Numbered from the stretch's first letter, positions 7,905 through 17,406 are shown. The stretch is DNA of 64,000 bases from Halothiobacillus diazotrophicus (GCF_001663815.1 NZ_CP016027.1:682001-746000); one strand, 5' to 3'. Made by a program: numbers and translations. The notes: a model not told the origin generated them from the sequence alone.

Positions 7905-8717
7905 TCACATGCTGGATTCGAAGGCCTTCGCGCCCCCCTTCATGAACCAGTACAGCCGAACGCCCTGAGCCTCGAGAAAGTACTGAAGCCAACGCACCTG
8001 ATGGCCGGTAGCGTCGACGAAATACAAGGGCCTGCTCTCGGATTTCGCCTTGTCGACCCAGACCTTCAATTGGTCATTGTCCAGGGGCACGTGAATATCG
8101 CGCATCTGGAACAGCGAGATCCCGGCACGCTGTGCCGGATCGCGGATATCGATGACCAGCGCCTTGCTGTTCCCCATCACTTCCTCGTAGAACGTCCGGG
8201 GATTGAGCATGTGCGACTCGAAACGCGGCTCCGAGATCAATTGCATGGGCGATTTCATCGGATCACCGAGCAATACGGTCTTGGTCGGCTCTGCTTCTGC
8301 CCAGGCAAAAATACCCGCGTCATAGGCCAGCGTATGCTTCATGTCCTGCTGCAACGTCTTGACGACGGCCTTGTAGGATTTTGCACAAGTCGTTCCATTG
8401 CAGTAGAACACCACCGGTTTGTTGGCCTCCTTCGCCAATGCGCGGACCTGCTCCACAAAATTGGGACTGGATAAGGGAATGCTATGGGCAGCAACGATAT
8501 GCAGTGTCTGATATTCATACTCGGAGCGCACATCGATGACCACGTACTGATCCAGATGGGCTGCCAAATCCTTCGTGGAAATCGTCTTGACCCCCACAAC
8601 GGCATATTCACTACGCAACGGAAAGTCCGTCCCATTGGCCCCATATGCCAGGGGGGAGACGCTAACCATCAACCCCATGAATACGCTTGCCCAAACGAAC
8701 TGCCTACGCACCTGCAC
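7905..8717 (-). CDS. Exported tandem rhodanese-domain protein, one active and one inactive domain
   Basis: The start is a GTG at 8717, chosen because AGGAGGTG lies five bases upstream; this gives 270 residues with a clear signal peptide (basic QVRRQF, hydrophobic core, likely cleavage near residue 26). Domain 1 (about 44-135) has the rhodanese loop YCNGTTC with candidate catalytic C106 and a nearby C111. Domain 2 (about 165-268) has an aspartate where the cysteine is expected (FVDATGH), so it is probably structural. It should act in the periplasm on sulfane sulfur or as a thiol carrier. A divergent lipoprotein gene starts about 150 bases away. Substrate unknown. Confidence 0.78.
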   Translation of the reverse strand: MQVRRQFVWASVFMGLMVSVSPLAYGANGTDFPLRSEYAVVGVKTISTKDLAAHLDQYVVIDVRSEYEYQTLHIVAAHSIPLSSPNFVEQVRALAKEANKPVVFYCNGTTCAKSYKAVVKTLQQDMKHTLAYDAGIFAWAEAEPTKTVLLGDPMKSPMQLISEPRFESHMLNPRTFYEEVMGNSKALVIDIRDPAQRAGISLFQMRDIHVPLDNDQLKVWVDKAKSESRPLYFVDATGHQVRWLQYFLEAQGVRLYWFMKGGAKAFESSM

Positions 8718-8812
8718 GGTCACCTCCTGAGGATTTCTGTTAGCTGAGCGGCAATGCCATTGGTCATGAAAGTCGCACGAGCTATTGCCCTGAGTGATCG
8801 ATTCCATGTCCT

Positions 8813-8841
8813 AGCGAGCCGCATCTGATACATTGCTCGCT
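8813..8841. promoter_or_regulatory. Inverted repeat in the rhodanese/lipoprotein divergent region
   Basis: AGCGAGC (8813-8819) and GCTCGCT (8835-8841) are perfect 7-base arms around a 15-base centre, between two divergent start codons. It could be an operator or a leader hairpin for the lipoprotein gene. Confidence 0.3.
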
Positions 8842-8871
8842 CTTTCACAGAATGATTATGGGTTGTATGAC

Positions 8872-9564
8872 ATGGTGCGTCACATAAAGATTAATCGGCC
8901 ATCCCCTTGGCGGTCCTTATGGTTGCCGATGGTGGTGGGGCTCCTTCTGGCCGCCTGTTCAAGCCAGGCGCCGAAGCACCCCTTTCTGCCTTGGGATATC
9001 ACGGTGCATCCCGATGGCAGTTCATCCGTATTCGGCGTACAACTGGGCAAGGACTCTTTGTTGCGCTTCAAGCGGTTGTATGACCAGAAGGCAGATCTGG
9101 CCATTTTCGTCGATCCGGACCAGAAAACGACGCTGGAAGCCTATTTCGGGACCGTGCAGGTGGGCGCACTTTCGGCGAAAGTGGCTATCGTTGCTCAGGC
9201 AACACCGGACATGCTGAAGTCCTGGATCGAAAGCTCACACGTTTCCGGAGATGCCACGCCCAGTGGCGCGCGCAAATACCCGCTGACGGACGATCAACTG
9301 TTGAAGGCGCAGGACTTCCCTATCGAATCCATCACCTACCGACCGGACGCGGACTACACAGAGGCACTGATCGAACGCCATTTCGGCAAGCCGGAGACGA
9401 TTCTTCATCCAGATGCGCCTAATCAGTATTGGCTCTACCCAGGCAAGGGCCTGATGATCACCGTGAATAAAGACGGTCGAGACCTCTTCCAGTACATCGC
9501 ACCGAAGGATTTCGGTACGCTCAAGGCCAGCATCCCGCCCCTGAAGGCACCAACAAACTCGTGA
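8872..9564 (+). CDS. Lipoprotein of unknown function
   Basis: From the ATG at 8872 the protein has 230 residues: a basic start, a hydrophobic segment and a lipobox LLAAC with the lipidated cysteine at position 29. The residues after the cysteine (SSQA) do not contain the Asp that retains lipoproteins in the inner membrane, so outer-membrane sorting is likely. The mature part is soluble and strand-rich, with no cysteine cluster and no family that I recognise; a segment YTEALIERHFGKPE-type near residue 165 resembles protein-protein interaction folds only vaguely. An earlier TTG (8833) would add 13 residues but falls inside an inverted repeat. It is divergent from the exported rhodanese gene. 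Confidence 0.7.
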   Translation: MVRHIKINRPSPWRSLWLPMVVGLLLAACSSQAPKHPFLPWDITVHPDGSSSVFGVQLGKDSLLRFKRLYDQKADLAIFVDPDQKTTLEAYFGTVQVGALSAKVAIVAQATPDMLKSWIESSHVSGDATPSGARKYPLTDDQLLKAQDFPIESITYRPDADYTEALIERHFGKPETILHPDAPNQYWLYPGKGLMITVNKDGRDLFQYIAPKDFGTLKASIPPLKAPTNS

Positions 9565-9574
9565 CCCCTAGCTC

Positions 9575-9598
9575 TAGCCCTGGCCCTAACCCTGGCCT
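9575..9598. repeat. Two tandem imperfect 12-bp repeats
   Basis: TAGCCCTGGCCC (9575-9586) is followed directly by TAACCCTGGCCT (9587-9598), differing at two positions, immediately after the lipoprotein stop codon. The second copy runs into a long hairpin. Confidence 0.5.
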
Positions 9599-9633
9599 TG
9601 CGTCACGGGAATCCCTATCCCGAAACGCAAGGC
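9595..9633. terminator. Long hairpin between convergent lipoprotein and prfC genes
   Basis: GCCTTGCGT (9595-9603) pairs perfectly with ACGCAAGGC (9625-9633). After a 2x2 internal mismatch the stem continues with CGGGA (9606-9610) and TCCCG (9618-9622) around a 7-base loop. It fills the gap between two genes that end towards each other and so probably serves as a bidirectional terminator, although there is no long T run on either side. Confidence 0.5.
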
Positions 9634-9639
9634 ACGCGA

Positions 9640-11259
9640 TCAGGCATCTGCTGCGCTGGTGTAATCCCCATGCTCTCGCGTGGAGAGGAACCGTACGTCC
9701 TTCCAGCGCTCTTCCGCCATCTGAAGGTTCACCCGGGTTGGTGCGATGTACACCAGATCCCCGGCGTGATCCAGGGCAAGATTTGCTTCGTTCTTACTCT
9801 TGAATTCTTCAAGACGTTTGGGATCGTCGCATTCGATCCAGCGTGCCGTGGTCACGTTGACCGCCTCGAACTGGCAATCCACGGAATATTCGGCCTTCAG
9901 CCGCTCCGAAACCACATCGAACTGCAACACACCCACAGCACCGAGAATCAGGTCGTTGTTGATCAGCGGCTTGTAGAGCTGCGTGGCGCCCTCCTCACAC
10001 AACTGACTCAATCCCTTGAGCAACTGCTTGGATTTCAGGGGATCTTTCAGTCGCGCGCGACGGAAGAGTTCCGGGGCAAAATTGGGAATCCCCGTGAACG
10101 CCAGTCGTTCACCTTCGGTAAAGGTATCGCCGATACGGATGGTTCCATGATTGTGAATACCGATGATGTCGCCCGGATAGGCTTCTTCCAGACGCTCCCG
10201 GTCCGATGACATGAACGTGAGCGCATCCGGAATCTTGATATCCCGCCCCAGACGCACATGCTTGACCTTCATCCCACGCGTGAACTTGCCAGAGCAGATA
10301 CGGAAAAATGCAATCCGATCACGGTGTTGCGGATCCATGTTCGCCTGAATCTTGAACACGAAACCGGAAAATTTCTCTTCGGTGGGCGCAACCTGGCGTG
10401 CCGTACTCTCCCGGGGTTGCGGCCGTGGCGCCATGTCGACGAAGCCATCCAGCAATTCCTGCACACCGAAGTTGTTCATGGCGGAGCCGAAATACACCGG
10501 GGTCTGCTCGCCACGAAGATAGGCTTCCAGATCGAACTGATCGGCGGCACCCTGCACAAGCTCGATTTCCTGGCGCAATTCGTCAGCCTGATCGCCAAGC
10601 AAGTCGTCGAGCTCGGGGTTATCGAGTCCCGCGATCGTGGTCTTGGATTGTGCCCGGGTCGGCAGGGACGGACCGTAGAGAATGACGCGATCCTCGATGA
10701 GGTGGTACACCCCCTTGAACCGCTTGCCCATCCCGATGGGCCAGACGATGGGCGCGCAACGGATCTTGAGGACCGACTCGACTTCATCCAGCAGACTCAG
10801 CGGTTCAATACCTTCCCGGTCCAGCTTGTTGATGAAGGTCATGATGGGGGTGTCGCGCAGCCGGCAGACCTCCATCAGTTTGATGGTCCGGGCCTCGACG
10901 CCCTTCGCTACGTCGATCACCATCAGCGCGGAATCCACCGCTGTCAGCACCCGGTAGGTATCCTCGGAAAAGTCTTCGTGACCCGGTGTATCCAGGAGAT
11001 TGACGATGCGATCCTTGTAGGGAAACTGCATGACGGAACTGGTCACGGAGATGCCCCGCTCCTTCTCCATCGCCATCCAGTCGGAAGTCGCGTGGCGCGA
11101 GGATTTGCGACCCTTGACCGTACCGGCCATCTGGATGGCGCCGCCGAAGAGCAGCAGCTTCTCGGTAATCGTGGTCTTACCCGCATCCGGGTGCGAAATG
11201 ATCGCGAAGGTGCGACGGCGATTCATTTCGGTGGCAAAATCAAGTGCAGTCATGAACAT
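9640..11259 (-). CDS. prfC: Peptide chain release factor 3 (RF3)
   Basis: A 539-residue translational GTPase (E. coli RF3 has 529). The G1 loop is SHPDAGKTT near residues 20-28, followed by G3 DTPGHEDF and G4 NKLD, and the RF3-specific middle and C-terminal regions are intact up to the REHGDYTS end. RF3 recycles RF1/RF2 from the ribosome after peptide release, using GTP. Two ATGs are possible at 11259 and 11253; neither has a strong ribosome binding site. The gene stands alone, ending towards the lipoprotein gene with a hairpin in between. Confidence 0.96.
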   Translation of the reverse strand: MFMTALDFATEMNRRRTFAIISHPDAGKTTITEKLLLFGGAIQMAGTVKGRKSSRHATSDWMAMEKERGISVTSSVMQFPYKDRIVNLLDTPGHEDFSEDTYRVLTAVDSALMVIDVAKGVEARTIKLMEVCRLRDTPIMTFINKLDREGIEPLSLLDEVESVLKIRCAPIVWPIGMGKRFKGVYHLIEDRVILYGPSLPTRAQSKTTIAGLDNPELDDLLGDQADELRQEIELVQGAADQFDLEAYLRGEQTPVYFGSAMNNFGVQELLDGFVDMAPRPQPRESTARQVAPTEEKFSGFVFKIQANMDPQHRDRIAFFRICSGKFTRGMKVKHVRLGRDIKIPDALTFMSSDRERLEEAYPGDIIGIHNHGTIRIGDTFTEGERLAFTGIPNFAPELFRRARLKDPLKSKQLLKGLSQLCEEGATQLYKPLINNDLILGAVGVLQFDVVSERLKAEYSVDCQFEAVNVTTARWIECDDPKRLEEFKSKNEANLALDHAGDLVYIAPTRVNLQMAEERWKDVRFLSTREHGDYTSAADA

Positions 11260-11404
11260 CCAATGGCGAACACGCCTAATGTGTAGGTTGAAGCGAGCCT
11301 GCCGCCTGGTGGCCGCAGTGCCCGCATACCCAGTGAGCGAAACCGGTTATTTTCACTGAATCGCCCATGAGAAACAATCCAGAACGCCCAGGATGGGAAA
11401 CGCT

Positions 11405-12049
11405 ATGACCGATACCAACACCACAGTGCAGCACGATCGCCATGAAATCTCGACACTGGCAGCACTCGAAGCAATCTACCCGCCTGTCGGCACGGCAGCC
11501 CGACGCAAGGAAATCGACTATCTCCACCCCGTCTATCAGGCGATGATCGCGGCGTCTCCGTTTGTCGTCCTGGCTACGAACGGTCCCGAAGGACCGGACT
11601 GCTCGCCCCGTGGCGATCCGGGCGGCTTCGTGCAGATTCGCGATACACAAACCCTGTGGCTGCCCGATCGGCCAGGCAACAACCGCATCGACAGCCTGCG
11701 CAACCTCCTGCACGATCCGAACATTGCGCTGCTTTTCCTGATTCCGGGTCGCAATGAGACGCTCAGAGTGAACGGTGTTGCCCGGATCACCCGGGATCCG
11801 CAGATCCTGAGCGCCTGTGCGATGGACGGCAAGGACCCGCGTTGCGTCATTGTGGTTTCCGTTAGAACAGTGTTTTTCCAGTGCGGTCGAGCCGCCCTGC
11901 GTGCTGGCCTTTGGACAGAACCAAATCAGGACGTGCTGACAGCAATGCCCAGCACCGGGCGCATGCTCGAAGAACTGACGCAGTCGGAAATCAGGGGACA
12001 GGACTACGATCGGGACTTGGACGCCCGTCAGAGAAACAGCCTTTATTGA
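11405..12049 (+). CDS. Pyridoxamine 5'-phosphate oxidase-like FMN-binding protein (MSMEG_1061-type)
   Basis: A 214-residue soluble protein from the ATG at 11405 (a start four codons earlier is possible). It has the split-barrel features of the PNPOx-like family: FVVLATNGPEG, a CSPRGDPGGFVQI segment, LWLPDRPGNNRIDSLRNLL with the FMN-contacting Arg-Asn pattern, and IALLFLIPGRNETLRVNG. The arrangement matches the MSMEG_1061 subfamily of flavin-dependent oxidoreductases of unknown substrate rather than PdxH. The mid-region CGRAALRAGLW may form the family's usual C-terminal surface. It is transcribed towards the MFS gene, with a short hairpin between them. Confidence 0.75.
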   Translation: MTDTNTTVQHDRHEISTLAALEAIYPPVGTAARRKEIDYLHPVYQAMIAASPFVVLATNGPEGPDCSPRGDPGGFVQIRDTQTLWLPDRPGNNRIDSLRNLLHDPNIALLFLIPGRNETLRVNGVARITRDPQILSACAMDGKDPRCVIVVSVRTVFFQCGRAALRAGLWTEPNQDVLTAMPSTGRMLEELTQSEIRGQDYDRDLDARQRNSLY

Positions 12050-12054
12050 CGGTC

Positions 12055-12071
12055 GACGGCACGCGGCCGTC
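12055..12071. terminator. Hairpin between convergent genes
   Basis: GACGGC (12055-12060) and GCCGTC (12066-12071) form a perfect 6-bp stem with a 5-base loop in the 36-base gap between the FMN protein and MFS genes. No T run follows, so terminator function is only likely from position. Confidence 0.35.
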
Positions 12072-12085
12072 CGCAGCCGGATGCA

Positions 12086-13450
12086 TCAGCGGGAACGCTT
12101 GTCCCCCGCGTCATCCGCTTCAGCGCCGTCGGATGGGTCTGGTGATGGCGGGGAATCCGCGCGCTGTACAGACGATTCGTTTGGGCCGTCCTGTTCCTGC
12201 ATTTGGTGAGCGGCTTCCTCGATACGCGGATCGAATTCGGCCGCGACCGGCGAGGTCCGCGTCGATACCACGAAATCAATCCGCTCGGCTTCAGGCACTG
12301 GGGCATCATTCATCACCCGGTAAACGACATAGCCCATCAGGGACAACAGCGTGGCAAGAATGAACAACGGGAAACCCGACACCCCCAGCCATTGCATGAA
12401 CAGACCACTCAGTACCGGCCCCAGAATGGCCCCCGCACCGTTGAGCAGCAGAAGGCTGCGGGTTCCCTCCAGAACCTGATCGGGCCCAAGCCGGTCATGG
12501 GTCTGCGCCACGCTGAGGGCATACAGCGAAAATGAAAAACCGCCGAAGAGCAGCACGCCAACCCAGAATAGATTCATCACATGGCCATCCGTGGCAATAG
12601 GCGGGATGATCAGCAGAAAGATGCTGGCCAACACCCCAGCGCCGGCAACAGCGACAAGCATCTTGCGCCGATCGCACAGATCGGAAATCCGTCCCAGCGG
12701 CCACTGGAGGAAGGCACCGCCGAAAATGAGCAGTGCCATGAACATTGCGATTTGCGACACTTGGAGCCCGATACGACTGGCATAAACGGCCGACATGCCC
12801 CACAAGGCACCCGTCACCGTGCCTGAAATGAAGGCACCGATAGCCCCTGTCGGCGCCAGCCGGTACAGCCGGACCACGGACAATCGAGCCGTCTGAATCG
12901 GCGTGGGTTGCTTGACCTGGGTGAGCGCCACAGGCACCAGGCCCAGCGTGAACAAGAGGGAGACCAGGGCAAAACTGCCAAGTGCTTCCGCACCATAGAT
13001 GCCGATGAGAAACTGCCCTGCCCCCAGGGCCAGCAGGCTGATCGTCATGTAGAAGCCGAAGATCTGCCCGCGGACGTGGCTTGATTGCTCGTTCAACCAG
13101 CTTTCGATGACCATGTAGAGACCCAGCAGGGATATGCCGCTGATCACCCGCAACGCGAGCCAAACCCAGGGATCAAGCCAGAGGCCATGGATGAGTGCCG
13201 CAGCGCTTGAAAGGGCCGCCATCGCGGTAAAGCTTCGTACATGCCCGATACGCCGAATCAAGGACGGAATCCAGGCAGTGCCGAGAATGTACCCCACGTA
13301 GAAACCGGACATGATCAATCCGATCATTCCATCGGAGAATCCATCCAGATGCGCCCGAATGCCAAGCAGCGTGACCAGCAGTCCCGATCCGGCCAGAAGG
13401 ATGCCCATGCCAAGCAGCAGGGACTGAATGGAGATAATCGTCGGTAACAT
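12086..13450 (-). CDS. YcaD-like major facilitator superfamily transporter
   Basis: A 454-residue membrane protein with about twelve hydrophobic helices between residues 5 and 395 and a charged 60-residue cytoplasmic tail rich in Asp, Ser and Pro. The motif RRIGHVRSF between helices 2 and 3, the ESWLNEQS segment in helix 5 and GRISDLCDRRKML between helices 8 and 9 are characteristic of the YcaD-type MFS group. The substrate is unknown. The mscS-like gene lies upstream on the same strand, 185 bases away; I saw no gene or clear signal in that gap. Confidence 0.8.
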   Translation of the reverse strand: MLPTIISIQSLLLGMGILLAGSGLLVTLLGIRAHLDGFSDGMIGLIMSGFYVGYILGTAWIPSLIRRIGHVRSFTAMAALSSAAALIHGLWLDPWVWLALRVISGISLLGLYMVIESWLNEQSSHVRGQIFGFYMTISLLALGAGQFLIGIYGAEALGSFALVSLLFTLGLVPVALTQVKQPTPIQTARLSVVRLYRLAPTGAIGAFISGTVTGALWGMSAVYASRIGLQVSQIAMFMALLIFGGAFLQWPLGRISDLCDRRKMLVAVAGAGVLASIFLLIIPPIATDGHVMNLFWVGVLLFGGFSFSLYALSVAQTHDRLGPDQVLEGTRSLLLLNGAGAILGPVLSGLFMQWLGVSGFPLFILATLLSLMGYVVYRVMNDAPVPEAERIDFVVSTRTSPVAAEFDPRIEEAAHQMQEQDGPNESSVQRADSPPSPDPSDGAEADDAGDKRSR

Positions 13451-13635
13451 AAGATTCTACTTTGGATCGACACGAGATCGGGGGAGGCCCGAACCCCGGG
13501 TCAATATGCCAGCCATACTCTGCCGACAGGGATTCACGCAGTGTTCGCACACAGACGCGCGGCGATTAGATCGTCCTCACTCATTCACGCATATCGACGC
13601 GGTCATCAGAAACCCGTCGCGACAATGGGCACCTC

Positions 13636-14295
13636 TCAGTTTGCACCACCGCCTGCCGGGCCCTCCACCACATCAGTGGCACTGACAGTCGTTTCCGTCG
13701 CGGCGTGACCGGAGCGGGAAAGCACGCCACCCGGCTGCTCCTCCTCCCAAGCCTCGTATTCGGTCAAACGGTGGATGCTTGGCTTTCGACGGACAATGCG
13801 CTGAAAGAACATATTATTGGGAATCATCAGCACGGATCCGTCCTCGGCGCGTAATGCCGTAAACATCAGATTACGATCCACCGCGCGCCCTGCAATCTCG
13901 TCCGGCAACAATTCGAGATGATCGCCCATCTCGTAGGGACGCCAGATCCAGATGAACAGACTGGCCGTAATGTTCGACGCCATGGTCCAGACGGCCAGCA
14001 AACCGACACCGACAACAGCGAGGGTACTGGCCAGCAACGCCCAGATACCATCGACATTCACCCCGACCTGACGGAGCAATAGCAGAATCAGCACGACCCA
14101 CAGCGCGGAAACGATACCCCGTCGCAGGAACACCGCGGTCCCAGTCGACATGGGGCTGTGCAGCGCAATTCGTCTGAGATAGGTTGCCAGATAGCGTTGC
14201 ACCACCAGAATCGTGACGATCCCGATGACCAGGAGCAGAATGGCCGGCCCAATCACCTGCCATGCTGGCTGACCGTGCAGTGTCCACTCAGACAT
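13636..14295 (-). CDS. Small MscS-family mechanosensitive channel
   Basis: A 219-residue protein with three hydrophobic helices (about 13-32, 58-78, 82-112) followed by a soluble beta domain of the MscS type: the pore-lining helix has small residues (ALLASTLAVVGVGLLAVWTMASNITA) and is followed by FIWIWRPYEMGDHLEL and a VLMIPNNMFFQ motif, equivalent to the MscS IPN segment. It lacks the large C-terminal cage of E. coli MscS (286 residues), ending in a low-complexity tail. It would release solutes when membrane tension rises. Family assignment is firm; gating properties cannot be judged. Confidence 0.85.
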   Translation of the reverse strand: MSEWTLHGQPAWQVIGPAILLLVIGIVTILVVQRYLATYLRRIALHSPMSTGTAVFLRRGIVSALWVVLILLLLRQVGVNVDGIWALLASTLAVVGVGLLAVWTMASNITASLFIWIWRPYEMGDHLELLPDEIAGRAVDRNLMFTALRAEDGSVLMIPNNMFFQRIVRRKPSIHRLTEYEAWEEEQPGGVLSRSGHAATETTVSATDVVEGPAGGGAN

Positions 14296-14482
14296 AAACG
14301 CTTCCTCTCAACTGAAGTAACCCATAAAAATGCTGCGCAACACCCATTTTCGGCACAGCAGAACAGCAATCCATACCTTTTAAATACTAGCCATGTTCCG
14401 AGCCGGGCGCCAATCCTGCGCCATATTCTCTTCGTAGGGTTCGGCAGGCTGTCATCCCTTACGGGGATATGGCAAAGTGAGT

Positions 14483-14496
14483 CTTGATCGATCAAG
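14483..14496. promoter_or_regulatory. Perfect 14-bp palindrome upstream of the exporter operon
   Basis: CTTGATCGATCAAG is a perfect palindrome 35 bases before the adaptor gene's start codon. In E. coli the homologous operon is repressed by the TetR-type regulator CecR, so an operator is plausible. No regulator gene is adjacent here. Confidence 0.35.
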
Positions 14497-14531
14497 CAGT
14501 TTCTCGCGACGCCATGACAGCAGGGAACGAT

Positions 14532-15569
14532 ATGTCCAAGAAGCCGTTCGTGATTCTTATCCTCGTCGCGGCAGTCGCCACAGGCGGCGGATACGTCTGG
14601 ATGAAACAGCGACCGAATCCCCCTACGCAAGCCCTGAAGCTGTACGGCAACATGGATCTGCGTCAGGTCGACCTGGCGTTCGACGAATCGGCCCGCATCA
14701 CACAGATCGACGTGCAGACCGGTGACCGAGTCAAGCAGGGACAGCCCTTAGCACACCTGGATGCGCGACGGTACCAAACGGCACTGGACGCGGCACTGGC
14801 CAATCAGCGAGCCAGTCAGTCCGCTCTGGACCGGCTGCTCGCCGGCTCTCGGCCTCAGGATATCGAACGGTTGCGTGGTGTCGTCGATGCGGACATGGCA
14901 AACCTGAAAACCCGCCAGCTGACCTACGAACGAACCATCAGACTCGTGCGCCAGCACATGGCACCCGTCCAGTCCGGTGACGAAACACGCGCAGCGCGCG
15001 ACGCCGCAGCCGGACAACTTAAGGCCGATCAGGCGGCGCTTGAACTGGCGATCATCGGACCACGCCCGGAGGATATCGCACAGGCCAGAGCCGCCCTTGC
15101 CGCGGCAAAGTCGCAAGTGGACGCAGCCCGGATCGCCCTGGCCGACACCGTGCTCAAGGCACCCAGCCCCGGCACGATCCAGAATCGGATTCTCGAGCCC
15201 GGTGCCATGGCCTCGCCGGCACAACCGGTACTCACGTTGGCCCTGACCGATCCGCGTTGGGCACGGGTATACGTCGACGAGCAGAATCTCGGCCATATCC
15301 GGGAAGGCATGACGGCGACCCTCAGCAGCGACAGCTTTCCCGGAAAGACGTTCACCGGCTGGGTCGGGTACATATCCCCCTCTGCGGAATTCACCCCCAA
15401 GACCGTCGAGTCCCCAGCCGTCCGAACGGATCTGGTCTATCAGGTGCGTGTGTATGCCTGCGATCCCGATGCCAATCTGCGTTTGGGCATGCCCGTCACC
15501 GTCAGCATTCCCTTCGATGCCAAAGTGCGGGATCGCGGTCAGGATCCCTGCGCGCCCCCGGCCCTCTGA
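14532..15569 (+). CDS. ybhG: YbhG-like periplasmic adaptor (HlyD family) of an ABC-2 exporter
   Basis: The ATG at 14532 is preferred over upstream starts because AGGGAACG precedes it and the protein then begins with a short basic stretch and one membrane anchor (about residues 6-24). The 345-residue product has a split biotinyl-lipoyl-like domain (about 45-80 and 210-250) flanking a coiled-coil hairpin (about 80-205) that carries two RPQDI/RPEDI repeats, then a beta-barrel domain. This is the membrane-fusion architecture of YbhG (332 residues). It heads an operon with a double ATPase and two permeases and probably links them to an outer-membrane channel to expel cations, drugs or hydrophobic compounds. 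Confidence 0.85.
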   Translation: MSKKPFVILILVAAVATGGGYVWMKQRPNPPTQALKLYGNMDLRQVDLAFDESARITQIDVQTGDRVKQGQPLAHLDARRYQTALDAALANQRASQSALDRLLAGSRPQDIERLRGVVDADMANLKTRQLTYERTIRLVRQHMAPVQSGDETRAARDAAAGQLKADQAALELAIIGPRPEDIAQARAALAAAKSQVDAARIALADTVLKAPSPGTIQNRILEPGAMASPAQPVLTLALTDPRWARVYVDEQNLGHIREGMTATLSSDSFPGKTFTGWVGYISPSAEFTPKTVESPAVRTDLVYQVRVYACDPDANLRLGMPVTVSIPFDAKVRDRGQDPCAPPAL

Positions 15570-15582
15570 TTCCGTACGCCCC

Positions 15583-17406
15583 ATGGTTCATACGGCACCG
15601 CAACGGCATCACAATCCGGACGACGCGTCACCGGGCGACCCGATCGCCGTCATCGACATTCGGAATCTGTACAAATCGTTCGGCAAGCCCGATAGCGCGA
15701 TTCACGCCATCGACGGGATCTCCCTCGCAGTTCAACCCGGACAGGTCACGGGGCTCATCGGTCCCGACGGGGCCGGCAAGACGACTCTGATGCGCCTGAT
15801 CGCCGGTCTGCTGACCCCCGATCACGGCGAACTCACGGTCCTGGGCATGGATGTCCGCGCTCGGGCACTCGAGGTTCAGTCCAGCCTTGGGTACATGCCA
15901 CAGCATTTCGGTCTGTATGAAGATCTGACCGTCCAGGAAAACCTGACGCTGTACGCGGACCTGCAGGGGGTTCCGCACGAACAGCGCCCCCCCCGTTTTC
16001 GACAATTGCTCGACATGACCGGACTCGGTCCTTTCACGAATCGGCTGGCCGGACGATTGTCCGGTGGGATGAAACAGAAGCTTGGGCTGGCCTGTACCCT
16101 GGTTCATCCCCCGAAGCTTTTGCTGCTGGATGAACCGACGGTCGGCGTCGATCCCGTCTCCCGCCGGGAACTCTGGGAAATCGTCTATCAGCTCGTCGAG
16201 GACCAAGGGATGAGCGTACTGCTCTCCACGGCCTATCTCGATGAAGCGGCACGCTGTGCGGATGTCATCCTGATCCATGAGGGCAAGGTGCTCGGCCAGG
16301 GCGAACCGGCCGGTTTCACGCAATTCCTGACGCATCGGGTCTATTGTGTTCGACAGAAAAGCGGCAAGAAACGCCATTTGCAAAAGCGCGTCTCGGCCGC
16401 GTCTGCCGTGCTGGACGCCGTGATCGACGGCGACTGCGTGCGGGCCATTCTCCGGCCGGATACCCCCCCGCCCGATCTGGCTCAGAGTTGCTGGCGCGCA
16501 CTCGCACCACGCTTCGAGGATGCCTTCGTCGTACAGCTTCAGGCAAAGCAATCCCGCCCCGACACCGAAATCCACGCGCAGGATTCATCCGGCACGGCGG
16601 AATCGATCCCCCGGCCTTCGGGTGACGATCAAACCGCACCGTCCGCCGTGATCGAAGTTCGAGACTTGACCCGCAGATTCGGCACGTTCGTGGCCGTCGA
16701 TCGGCTGAACTTCAGCGTTGAACGTGGGGAGATCTTCGGCCTCCTTGGCGCCAATGGGGCCGGAAAGTCCACGACCTTCCGCATGCTCTGCGGACTGCTT
16801 CCGGCCAGCGCCGGCCAACTCTCCGTGGCAGGCGTCGACCTGCGCACGGCAGCCGCGAAGGCACGAGCGCGTATCGGCTACATGTCGCAACGATTTGCGC
16901 TGTATGAAGTGCTGAGCTGCGAACAGAACCTCCGATTCTTTGCCCGAACCTACGGCTTGAAAGGTCGCCGCCAGAACGAACGTATCGACTGGGCCCTGAA
17001 CAGTTTCGATCTGCGGCATTACCGTCATACCAACAGCGGACTCCTGCCACTTGGTTTCAAGCAACGGTTGGCGATGGCCGCCGCACTCATGCACGAACCG
17101 GACATCCTGTTTCTGGACGAGCCGACCTCGGGTGTCGATCCGATCGAACGACGGGCATTCTGGAACCGGATCAACGATCTGGCCGATCAGGGCGTCACGA
17201 TTCTGATCACGACTCACTTCATGGATGAAGCCGAATACTGCGACCGTCTGGTCATCATGAATCGCGGCACGATTCTGGCCTCAGGTAGCCCGAAGGAAAT
17301 CCGTGATCAGGCCCGAACCGACGCGCTACCCAACCCCCGGATGGAAGACGCTTTCATCCACCTGGTCACGCAGGGTGCCGATCCGGAGGAAAAAGGGCAT
17401 GACTGA
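15583..17406 (+). CDS. ybhF: YbhF-like double ABC ATPase of the exporter
   Basis: From the ATG at 15583, 13 bases after the adaptor stop, the protein has 607 residues with two complete nucleotide-binding domains. Domain 1 has Walker A GPDGAGKTT (60-68), signature LSGGMKQK and Walker B LLLLDEPTVGVDP. Domain 2 has Walker A GANGAGKST (about 391-399), a degenerate signature LPLGFKQR and Walker B ILFLDEPTSGVDP. The fused arrangement and neighbours match E. coli YbhF (578 residues). One polypeptide would supply both ATP sites for the YbhS/YbhR-like permease pair. The 45 in-frame codons upstream overlap the adaptor gene and are unlikely to be used. Confidence 0.88.
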   Translation: MVHTAPQRHHNPDDASPGDPIAVIDIRNLYKSFGKPDSAIHAIDGISLAVQPGQVTGLIGPDGAGKTTLMRLIAGLLTPDHGELTVLGMDVRARALEVQSSLGYMPQHFGLYEDLTVQENLTLYADLQGVPHEQRPPRFRQLLDMTGLGPFTNRLAGRLSGGMKQKLGLACTLVHPPKLLLLDEPTVGVDPVSRRELWEIVYQLVEDQGMSVLLSTAYLDEAARCADVILIHEGKVLGQGEPAGFTQFLTHRVYCVRQKSGKKRHLQKRVSAASAVLDAVIDGDCVRAILRPDTPPPDLAQSCWRALAPRFEDAFVVQLQAKQSRPDTEIHAQDSSGTAESIPRPSGDDQTAPSAVIEVRDLTRRFGTFVAVDRLNFSVERGEIFGLLGANGAGKSTTFRMLCGLLPASAGQLSVAGVDLRTAAAKARARIGYMSQRFALYEVLSCEQNLRFFARTYGLKGRRQNERIDWALNSFDLRHYRHTNSGLLPLGFKQRLAMAAALMHEPDILFLDEPTSGVDPIERRAFWNRINDLADQGVTILITTHFMDEAEYCDRLVIMNRGTILASGSPKEIRDQARTDALPNPRMEDAFIHLVTQGADPEEKGHD

